64,000 nt of DNA from Herminiimonas arsenicoxydans (lineage in GTDB: Bacteria > Pseudomonadota > Gammaproteobacteria > Burkholderiales > Burkholderiaceae_D). Under the pieces are notes generated by a model. That model made no database searches and was not told where the DNA came from. It saw nothing but the letters and a program-made list of their open reading frames with translations. Position 1 is the stretch's first letter, and every line of letters begins with the position of its first letter. Location of the stretch: positions 2,728,001-2,792,000 of the forward strand of contig CU207211.1 in NCBI GenBank assembly GCA_000026125.1, read 5' to 3'. Shown piece by piece: positions 8,959 to 15,436 of the stretch. A program made the position numbers and the translations under genes.

Positions 8959-8992
8959 AAATCATTATTCACCCGCCATTTCCGGCACGTTA

Positions 8993-9009
8993 AGCCCATA
9001 TAATGGGCT
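8993..9009 (+). promoter_or_regulatory. -10-like box inside a palindrome upstream of prmA
   Basis: The 17-bp element has arms AGCCCAT and ATGGGCT around ATA, and contains a consensus TATAAT at 8999-9004. It lies 26-31 bp before the prmA start, a suitable position for a -10 box. No clear -35 box is seen at 16-18 bp spacing. Confidence 0.45.
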
Positions 9010-9034
9010 GCACAGTAAACTAATTGGGGTATGC

Positions 9035-9964
9035 ATGAGCTGGACCGAAATTGTGATCGAAGTCGCACGTACGCATGCGGAGGCACTATCCGATGCCCTG
9101 TTCGACGCCGGTGCCTTATCGGTCTCGGTAGAAGATGCTGACTTCGGCACCGATGCCGAGCAACCACTCTTCGGCGAACCTGGCATGGAGCCAACCGAAG
9201 CCGCATGGGAACGCAGTCGCGTCGTCGCGCTTACTCCAGTTGAAGCAGATCAAGCCGCAATCGTTGCAGAAGCAGCAGAAAGCATAGGCCTCGCTGCCGC
9301 TGATCTCGCTTTCACTTTACGCAATGTCGACGACCAGGATTGGGTGCGTTTGACGCAATCACAATTCGAACCGATACATATCGGCAAGAATATCTGGGTG
9401 GTGCCGAGCTGGCACGATGTCCCCGATCCAGCTGCACTCGTACTGGAATTGGATCCCGGCCTTGCCTTCGGTACCGGTAGCCATCCCACCACGCGCCTGT
9501 GCATGGAGTGGCTGGAAGCCCACGCACCGATCGGCTTGAGCGTACTCGATTACGGTTGCGGATCCGGCATACTGGCCATGATTGCGAAAAAACTCGATGC
9601 AGATACCGTAGTCGGTATCGACATAGATCCGCAAGCCATTCAGTCTGCAGTATTCAATACCGAACGCAATCATTGCGATGTTGCCTATTACCTGCCGGAT
9701 GAATTCGCGGCATCCGGACATGCGCATACCTTTGACGTAGTGGTCGCCAACATCCTTGCGAATCCCTTGAAACTGATGGCACCCATGCTGGCAGGCCGCG
9801 TCAATCCGGGTGGCCAGCTGGTCTTGTCCGGCGTACTGGCCACGCAGGTTGATGAAGTCACCGCCGCCTATGCGCCGTTCATCGCCTTGACCGTGTGGGC
9901 AGAGCAGGAAGGCTGGGTCGCACTGGCCGGTCGCTCACCAGTCACCGTCCCAGACGGGCAGTAA
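9035..9964 (+). CDS. prmA: Ribosomal protein L11 methyltransferase
   Basis: A 309-residue SAM-dependent enzyme that trimethylates lysines and the N-terminus of ribosomal protein L11. The N-terminal substrate-recognition domain ([20 protein letters not shown]) precedes a Rossmann methyltransferase domain. Its SAM-binding motif I is [10 protein letters not shown] at about residue 171, followed by the GIDIDPQAI acidic loop and [10 protein letters not shown], which corresponds to the catalytic motif of this family. The start is the ATG at 9035; reading further upstream adds 28 residues unlike the family and would cross the -10-like palindrome. The next gene follows after 9 bp. Confidence 0.95.
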
Positions 9965-9973
9965 GCAAACGCC

Positions 9974-11176
9974 ATGGCACTCGCGACGCAATGTCCCCAC
10001 TGCCAGACGACGTTTCGCGTCGTGCACGATCAATTGAAATTACGCGCAGGACTGGTACGTTGCGGTCACTGCAAAGAAATTTTCAACGGTATCGAGCATC
10101 TGCTGCCGCCTACCGATGCAGAACCGGCAGTTGTTGAGCCGGCAGCAGCTGCCTTTGCTGCAGCGCCAGCCGCATTCATCGCGCCGGCTACCGTGGCAAC
10201 GGAGTCGCCCCTGCCCGCGGCATCTGACGATATGGCAGAAGCAGAGGCTGATGTGGTTGAGGCAGACACCACGCCGGATGCGTATCTCGCATCCAGCAAA
10301 ATTGATTTTGATATTCCAGCAGCATTCGAGACCGAATCCGAGCCTGAGTCCGGTATCGAGATCGAATCCGACATCGAAGCAAGCTTGCCTGGAGCAATAC
10401 ACAAAGCGGACGACCCACTGCAACGCATGACGCTGCTGGACTTCACCCGCGACTTCCCGTCACATGACGCCGACGTCGAGCAATTCAGTCGCACCGAAAA
10501 AAACGCGCAGTCATTTGATCCGCATGCTCCAGACGAACTGGACGAGGCGATCGAGGACTTGCAACGCAAACCCTGGCGCAACAGCAAAAAATCCGTCAAG
10601 GGAAAAACCCGCAGCACTCCGCCCCCGGATGAAGCGGACATCGAAGACGAAGAAGAGCCAGCCTTTCTCAAGCGCGCGCGCCGCAAGCAAAAACTGGGGG
10701 GCAAGTTGCGTACGCTCCTCGGCATGGGCTGCCTCATTTTATTCCTTGCCGCGCTGGCGCAAGGCACGTATTTATTCCGCAACCAGATTGCCGGCCAGTT
10801 CCCGCAAACCAAACCCTTGCTGACGCAACTATGCGATGTATTTGCTTGCCGCATCGACCTGCCGGCGCAGATTGCCGCCGTATCCATCGAATCCAGCGAG
10901 TTGCAAACCCTGGCCGAAAACAAGGATACCTTTGTGCTTACTACGCTGCTGCGCAACTACAGCGAGAGCCTGCAAACCTGGCCGCATATCGAATTGACGC
11001 TGAACGATGCCAACGAAAAACCCTTGTTGCGCCGTGTATTCGCGCCGGCTGACTATCTGAGTGCTGCCGAAGTGCGCGCCGGATTTGCCGCAAGCAGCGA
11101 ACATGCCGTCAAGCTGTCTTTTGAACTGGCGCAGATCAAGGCTTCCGGCTACCGCGTCTATTTGTTTTATCCTTGA
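9974..11176 (+). CDS. MJ0042-type zinc-ribbon protein with DUF3426 domain
   Basis: A 400-residue protein of unknown role. A small zinc ribbon opens it, with cysteines at 7, 10, 30 and 33 (CPHC and CGHC pairs). A long acidic, low-complexity linker rich in Ala, Glu, Asp and Ser spans about residues 45-215, followed by a basic stretch and one transmembrane helix at about residues 245-265. The C-terminal 130 residues match what I know as DUF3426 (LxNxSxxxQxWPxxELTLND and a final strand-rich part). The topology suggests a cytoplasmic zinc ribbon and a periplasmic C-domain. It usually follows prmA in Burkholderiales, and the 9-bp gap suggests co-transcription. Function is unknown. Confidence 0.88.
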   Translation: MALATQCPHCQTTFRVVHDQLKLRAGLVRCGHCKEIFNGIEHLLPPTDAEPAVVEPAAAAFAAAPAAFIAPATVATESPLPAASDDMAEAEADVVEADTTPDAYLASSKIDFDIPAAFETESEPESGIEIESDIEASLPGAIHKADDPLQRMTLLDFTRDFPSHDADVEQFSRTEKNAQSFDPHAPDELDEAIEDLQRKPWRNSKKSVKGKTRSTPPPDEADIEDEEEPAFLKRARRKQKLGGKLRTLLGMGCLILFLAALAQGTYLFRNQIAGQFPQTKPLLTQLCDVFACRIDLPAQIAAVSIESSELQTLAENKDTFVLTTLLRNYSESLQTWPHIELTLNDANEKPLLRRVFAPADYLSAAEVRAGFAASSEHAVKLSFELAQIKASGYRVYLFYP

Positions 11177-11313
11177 ACATGACGTCACATCAAGTGTATC
11201 AGTCTGATTGAATGAATGTTCCCGAATTACCCTGCTGCGCCATTCAAGGCATGCACGGTGTATGATTGCGACCAATTTCCCGCTTCCACTATTTACATCT
11301 ATATCTCTCACCC

Positions 11314-12246
11314 ATGAAATCATTAATCTGCGGTTCGCTGGCCTTCGATACGATCATGTCTTTCCAAAGCCGCTTTTCTGAAGCGCTGCTGGCCGACCAG
11401 CTGCATAGAATCAATGTATGCTTTTTCGTCCCGGAAATGCGCCGCGAATTCGGCGGCTGTGCCGGCAATATCGCCTACAACCTCAAACTGCTGGGTGGCG
11501 ATCCGCTCATCATGGCAACCATAGGCCAGGATGGTGCAAACTATCGCGACCGCCTGCAAAAACAGCAGATTTCGCAGCAATGCATCAAGACGATAGAAAC
11601 CTCATATACCGCACAGGCTTTCATCACCACCGATACGGACAGCAACCAGATCACCGCCTTTCATCCGGGTGCAATGATATTCGCCCATGAGAACACCGTT
11701 ACAGACGCCGGCCCTGTCGCCATTGCCATCATCGCACCGGACGGTCGCGACGGCATGTTGCAGCATGCGCAGCAATGCGCCGACCTGAACGTGCCATTCA
11801 TCTTCGATCCGGGTCAGGGTTTGCCGATGTTCAACGGCGAGGAGTTGAAAGCCTTCATTGATCTGGCCACCTACGTCGCAGTCAATGAATATGAAGCAGA
11901 ATTATTGACGGAACGCACTGGCTTGTCACTGGCGCAAATTGCCGAGCGCGTCTCGGCACTGGTGGTCACGCGCGGTGATGAAGGGGCAGAAATTTTCACC
12001 AACAACGAGCGCCTGGCAATTCCCTGCGTCAAGGTAGACAAGGTTGTAGACCCAACCGGCTGCGGCGATGCCTTCCGTGCCGGCATGCTGTTCGGCTTGA
12101 CCAACAATCTGGATTGGCCGACCACCGGCCGCCTGGCCAGTTTGATGGGCTCAATCAAGATTACCCATCAGGGCCCGCAAAACCACGTGCTCTCACGTGC
12201 CGAAATCGATGAGCGCTTCCATCAGGCCTTCGGTTATCACCTGTAA
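11314..12246 (+). CDS. PfkB-family carbohydrate/nucleoside kinase (adenosine kinase-like)
   Basis: A 310-residue ribokinase-fold kinase. Near the start is the GGCAGNIAYNLKLLGG signature (PfkB signature 1), and the C-terminal PTGCGDAFRAGMLFGL motif holds the anion hole and catalytic base (the Asp in GCGDAF). Proteins of this kind in betaproteobacteria are usually annotated as adenosine kinase, but sugar specificity is not certain from sequence. The start is the ATG at 11314 (MKSLICGSLAFD), since the reading frame upstream adds 16 residues not typical of the family. The gene is monocistronic and convergent with yggT. Confidence 0.88.
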   Translation: MKSLICGSLAFDTIMSFQSRFSEALLADQLHRINVCFFVPEMRREFGGCAGNIAYNLKLLGGDPLIMATIGQDGANYRDRLQKQQISQQCIKTIETSYTAQAFITTDTDSNQITAFHPGAMIFAHENTVTDAGPVAIAIIAPDGRDGMLQHAQQCADLNVPFIFDPGQGLPMFNGEELKAFIDLATYVAVNEYEAELLTERTGLSLAQIAERVSALVVTRGDEGAEIFTNNERLAIPCVKVDKVVDPTGCGDAFRAGMLFGLTNNLDWPTTGRLASLMGSIKITHQGPQNHVLSRAEIDERFHQAFGYHL

Positions 12247-12260
12247 AAGCCGCCGTGAAA

Positions 12261-12289
12261 CTGCTGATGGCACATCCAGCCGTCAGCAG
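12261..12289. terminator. Hairpin between convergent kinase and yggT genes
   Basis: CTGCTGA at 12261-12267 pairs with TCAGCAG at 12283-12289, extended by three more pairs including one G-U, with a 9-base loop. It falls in the 51-bp space between two convergent genes, where a bidirectional terminator is expected. The U-tracts are weak on both sides. Confidence 0.4.
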
Positions 12290-12297
12290 TGACAAAA

Positions 12298-12840
12298 TTA
12301 CAGCAACGATCCTACCGCAGCGGTCACCAGTTGAATCGCAATCTGCAGCAATATCAGCGCGACCAGCGGCGATAAGTCTATGGCTCCCAGCAAAGGGACT
12401 ATGCGACGCAAAGGCCGCATCAGCGGATCATTCAGGGCGCGGACAAACGGTGCCAGCGGCGCACGTGGATTGACCCAGCTGAAAACAACTTCAATCAAGA
12501 TCAAGCCGATCAAACCATACAGCGCCCACTGACAAACACGCAGTAGCGCCAGCAGCAATACTGCCTGCGGCGAAAAGACGCCACGCAACCAGACTGCAAA
12601 CGCAGTGGCAATCAGCGCCACCAGAAATGCCCCTATCAGGCTGGCCCAATCGTAACCGCCAGCGCCAGGTAGCACACGCCGCAATGGCCGCACCAGCCAG
12701 TCCGTCAGTTGATAGGTGAACTGCGCAATCTCCATAGGCGGACGAACGCGTACCGCCTGCATCCAGAATCGGAGCAACAAGGCACCTGCCAGCACGATGG
12801 CAACGGTATCGATAATCAGTGTAAATATACTGTCCAGCAC
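12298..12840 (-). CDS. YggT-family integral membrane protein
   Basis: A 180-residue hydrophobic protein with two similar halves, each with transmembrane helices and a shared RxPMEI/LNDPLMRPLRR-type polar segment, as in the YggT family. The second-half copy (ALNDPLMRPLRRIVPLLG) is clear. Family members are inner-membrane proteins of poorly defined role, linked in some bacteria to osmotic stress or division. The start is a GTG at 12840, supported by AAGGAG 6 bases upstream. That ribosome-binding site directly abuts the T-run of the terminator of the upstream H1-like gene. Confidence 0.9.
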   Translation of the reverse strand: MLDSIFTLIIDTVAIVLAGALLLRFWMQAVRVRPPMEIAQFTYQLTDWLVRPLRRVLPGAGGYDWASLIGAFLVALIATAFAVWLRGVFSPQAVLLLALLRVCQWALYGLIGLILIEVVFSWVNPRAPLAPFVRALNDPLMRPLRRIVPLLGAIDLSPLVALILLQIAIQLVTAAVGSLL

Positions 12841-12851
12841 GAAAACTCCTT

Positions 12852-12892
12852 AAAAAAAATCCGCTGTGCGACATAAAGCCACACAGCGGATT
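12852..12892 (-). terminator. Rho-independent terminator after the H1-like gene
   Basis: On the minus strand an 11-bp perfect stem (AATCCGCTGTG at 12858-12868 with CACAGCGGATT at 12882-12892) has a 13-base loop and is followed by a run of eight T. It lies 40 bp after the H1-like stop. The yggT ribosome-binding site starts immediately after the T-run. Confidence 0.9.
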
Positions 12893-12932
12893 GTGCCTGA
12901 ATTTAATCAGGCGCATCCAGGCGAACCTGAAT

Positions 12933-13664
12933 TTAAGGACGGGTGCCGGTTGGAAACGGCCAGGCCGCTGCCGGATTCAACACCGTTTTTACCGCAGGTG
13001 CAGCTACTGCTGCCGGTTTGGCGGCTGGCTTTTTAGGCGCAGCTGCTTTTTTCGGGGCTGCTTTTTGAGCGACCGGCTTCTTGGCGGCTACCTTTTTAGG
13101 AGCGACTTTTTTCGCTGCCGGCTTTTTAGCCGCTGCTTTTTTCGCTACCGGTTTTTTAGCGACCGCTTTTTTTGCTACCGCCTTTTTGGCTACAGCTTTT
13201 TTAGCTACAGGCTTTTTAGCTGCGGCCTTTTTCGCTACCGGTTTTTTCTTGGCAACTACTTTTTTCGCTACAGCTTTTTTGGTTACTGGCTTTTTAGCTG
13301 CGGCTTTTTTCGCTACCGGCTTTTTCTTGGCAACTACTTTTTTCGCTACAGCTTTTTTGGCCACTGGCTTTTTAGCTACGGCTTTTTTCGCTACCGGCTT
13401 TTTCTTGGCAACTACTTTTTTCGCTACGGCTTTTTTAGCCACTGGCTTTTTAGCTACGGCTTTTTTCGCTACCGGTTTTTTCTTGGCAACTACTTTTTTC
13501 GCTACAGCTTTTTTAGCCACTGGCTTTTTAGCTACGGCTTTTTTCGCTACTGGTTTTTTAGCTGCAGCTTTTTTTGCTACAGGTTTTTTTGCTACTGCTT
13601 TCTTGGCAGCGGGCTTCTTGGCAGCGGGCTTCTTGGCTGCTGGTTTTTTTGCTGCTGTTGCCAT
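12933..13664 (-). CDS. Histone H1-like lysine/alanine-rich DNA-binding protein with tandem repeats
   Basis: A 243-residue, extremely basic protein made almost entirely of (P/A)(V/A)AKK pentads, as in the BpH1/Hc-type eukaryotic H1-like proteins of Bordetella and Chlamydia. These bind DNA non-specifically and may compact the nucleoid. Its core is a 26-residue unit, starting [11 protein letters not shown], repeated four times in tandem; the last 45 residues lose periodicity and end in an Ala/Pro-rich tail with WPFPTGTRP. The start ATG at 13664 has a strong AAGGAG 8 bases upstream. A terminator follows. Repeat number is likely to vary between strains, since exact DNA repeats of this kind slip or recombine. 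A hairpin lies in its leader at 13713-13742. Confidence 0.92.
   Translation of the reverse strand: MATAAKKPAAKKPAAKKPAAKKAVAKKPVAKKAAAKKPVAKKAVAKKPVAKKAVAKKVVAKKKPVAKKAVAKKPVAKKAVAKKVVAKKKPVAKKAVAKKPVAKKAVAKKVVAKKKPVAKKAAAKKPVTKKAVAKKVVAKKKPVAKKAAAKKPVAKKAVAKKAVAKKAVAKKPVAKKAAAKKPAAKKVAPKKVAAKKPVAQKAAPKKAAAPKKPAAKPAAVAAPAVKTVLNPAAAWPFPTGTRP
13251..13562 (-). repeat. 78-bp tandem repeat, four copies, inside the H1-like gene
   Basis: The block beginning GGCAACTACTTTTTTCGCTA recurs at 13251, 13329, 13407 and 13485, exactly 78 bp apart, with only scattered substitutions. Each unit encodes 26 residues of Lys/Ala/Val/Pro pentads. The period is a multiple of three, so gain or loss of units keeps the frame. 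Confidence 0.93.
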
Positions 13665-13712
13665 TTTGTTTCTCCTTCACGTGATGGAAAAAATCAAGCT
13701 TCTATTGGAAAC

Positions 13713-13742
13713 CCGCCAGTTCCATCGCGATGAAACTGGCGG
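13713..13742. other. Hairpin in the leader of the H1-like gene
   Basis: CCGCCAGTT at 13713-13721 pairs with AACTGGCGG at 13734-13742. After one mismatch, CCA pairs with TGG close to the loop. It lies about 50 bp upstream of the H1-like start. No T-run follows on either strand, so an mRNA leader structure or protein site is more likely than a terminator. Confidence 0.5.
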
Positions 13743-13879
13743 ATTATTCATCGGCACAAGCGTACTCTTGCTTGCGCTAATGAATTCGGCACCAGCTGAA
13801 CTGCTGCATCCCCTCACTTATGCAGCACTTCAGCCTTACATGGCTATATGCATTGCGTAGCGACGCTACTGCATTAGCC

Positions 13880-13906
13880 AAAAAAAACGCCAGCAATCAT
13901 GCCGGC
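13880..13906 (-). terminator. Second terminator downstream of nrdB
   Basis: On the minus strand GCCGGC (13901-13906) pairs with GCTGGC (13889-13894), including one G-U, around a 6-base loop. It is followed within two bases by seven or more T. It is the second of two terminators in tandem after nrdB. Confidence 0.7.
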
Positions 13907-13946
13907 ATTGGAATTCTGTTTCCGAAAAACAAACCTTTTTTAAAGG

Positions 13947-13984
13947 AAAAAGCCGCCACACCTGACTGAATCAGGTGGTGCGGC
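13947..13984 (-). terminator. Terminator downstream of nrdB
   Basis: A 14-bp stem with two adjacent mismatches (13952-13965 with 13971-13984) and a 5-base loop is followed on the minus strand by TTTTT. It lies 124 bp after the nrdB stop and is the stronger of the two tandem terminators. Confidence 0.85.
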
Positions 13985-14107
13985 TTGAGCAGATGAGATC
14001 GTATAGGTCTTCTACTGTTCATTAAATTTGGTTATTGCCTTTCCTGTTTTTGCAGTCTTGTGATTCATATTTATGCGACTGCATATTCAAGGTGCTGCCC
14101 AACTTTC

Positions 14108-15295
14108 TTACTCCCAGTTGAGCGCGCCACCGGTCTGGTATTCGATGACACGTGTCTCAAAAAAGTTGCGCTCTTTTTTCAGATCGATCATTTCGCTCAT
14201 CCAAGGGAAAGGGTTTTCCTCTTGTTCGAACATCGGTTCCAAACCGATTTGTTGCGCGCGACGATTTGCGATAAATCTCAAATAGCCTTTGAACATCGGA
14301 GCATTCAGTCCAAGCACTCCACGCGGCATTGTATCCTCTGCGTAACGATATTCCAACTCTACTGCGCGTAAAAACAACGCTTTAATTTCATCGCGAAATT
14401 GCGGCGTCCACAAATGCGGATTTTCGAGCTTGATCGTGTTGATCAAATCGATCCCGAAATTGCAGTGCATCGATTCGTCACGCAAAATATATTGATACTG
14501 TTCCGCCGCACCCATCATCTTGTTTTGACGACCGAGCGCAAGGATTTGCGCGAAGCCGACATAGAAGAACAAGCCTTCCATCAGACACGCAAACACGATC
14601 AGCGAACGTAATAATGTTTGATCGTTTTCTGTGGTGCCGGTGGTGAAATTCGGATCGGTCAGCACGTCAATAAACGGAATCAGAAATTGATCCTTGTCGC
14701 GTATCGATTCGATTTCGTTGTACGCATTGAAGATTTCGCCTTCGTCCAGACCCAGCGATTCAACGATATATTGATATGCGTGTGTGTGGATCGCCTCTTC
14801 AAATGCCTGGCGCAACAGGTACTGGCGGCACTCAGGCGCAGTAATGTGACGGTAAGTACCGAGCACAATGTTATTCGCGGCCAGAGAATCGGCCGTGACG
14901 AAAAACCCGAGGTTGCGCTTCACCAGACGACGTTCGTCGTCAGTCAAACCGTTAGGATTTTTCCACAACTCGATGTCGCGCTGCATGTTGATTTCCTGCG
15001 GCATCCAGTGATTTGCACAGCCGGCCAGATACTTGTCCCACGCCCATTTGTATTTGAACGGAACCAGCTGATTGACGTCTGTCTTTCCGTTGATGATGCG
15101 CTTGTCGGCAGCGTCCATGCGACGGGTTGGATCTACGGTAGCAGCCGGCTTGCCGGCCATCACGGCAGGATCCAGCGCGACATCCTGGGCTTGTACGCGT
15201 TGCGCGGCAGCGTCGCGTACCTGTTGCAAGGCCGGTTGCAAGGTAGGCTGCGCTTGCGGCGCGGCAGGTTTGGCTTCTTCATCCCAACTTAGCAT
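14108..15295 (-). CDS. nrdB: Ribonucleoside-diphosphate reductase, class I, beta subunit
   Basis: The 395-residue radical-generating subunit, which holds a diiron centre and tyrosyl radical used by NrdA to reduce ribonucleotides. Metal ligands can be read at Asp136 and in the EAIHTHAY segment (Glu167, His170). The radical tyrosine is Tyr174, with the same spacing as E. coli Glu115/His118/Tyr122. The second half supplies CLMEG and DESMH ligands. The N-terminal 70 residues are Ala/Gln/Pro-rich and longer than in E. coli. The start has AAGGAAA 7 bases upstream. It lies 141 bp downstream of nrdA, with a perfect hairpin between them, and two terminators follow. Confidence 0.96.
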   Translation of the reverse strand: MLSWDEEAKPAAPQAQPTLQPALQQVRDAAAQRVQAQDVALDPAVMAGKPAATVDPTRRMDAADKRIINGKTDVNQLVPFKYKWAWDKYLAGCANHWMPQEINMQRDIELWKNPNGLTDDERRLVKRNLGFFVTADSLAANNIVLGTYRHITAPECRQYLLRQAFEEAIHTHAYQYIVESLGLDEGEIFNAYNEIESIRDKDQFLIPFIDVLTDPNFTTGTTENDQTLLRSLIVFACLMEGLFFYVGFAQILALGRQNKMMGAAEQYQYILRDESMHCNFGIDLINTIKLENPHLWTPQFRDEIKALFLRAVELEYRYAEDTMPRGVLGLNAPMFKGYLRFIANRRAQQIGLEPMFEQEENPFPWMSEMIDLKKERNFFETRVIEYQTGGALNWE

Positions 15296-15342
15296 GATTT
15301 ATTTCCTTATTCATATAGTGCTGATGCCGGCTGAACTGTTCA

Positions 15343-15374
15343 TGCTGACAAAACCCCATATGGCTTTGTCAGCA
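15343..15374. other. 10-bp perfect inverted repeat between nrdA and nrdB
   Basis: TGCTGACAAA at 15343-15352 and TTTGTCAGCA at 15365-15374 form a perfect stem around a 12-base loop that itself contains CCATATGG. It lies in the 141-bp space between nrdA and nrdB with no T-run. It may set relative nrdA/nrdB levels by processing or stabilisation, or be a protein site. Confidence 0.55.
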
Positions 15375-15436
15375 TTATCGAACTCAAGTTCCGTGCGGCA
15401 TCAAGAGTGTCATTTTTTACGTCTCGAATACCTGTG

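Noticed and set aside
13251..13562. Possible CRISPR array from regular repeats
   Set aside because: The 78-bp units are contiguous with no unique spacers, and they encode the H1-like protein in frame.
12891..13860. Two long plus-strand frames rich in Phe, Arg, Ala and Leu
   Set aside because: They are the complement of the Lys/Ala repeats of the H1-like gene; the strong ribosome-binding site, start and terminator are all on the minus strand.
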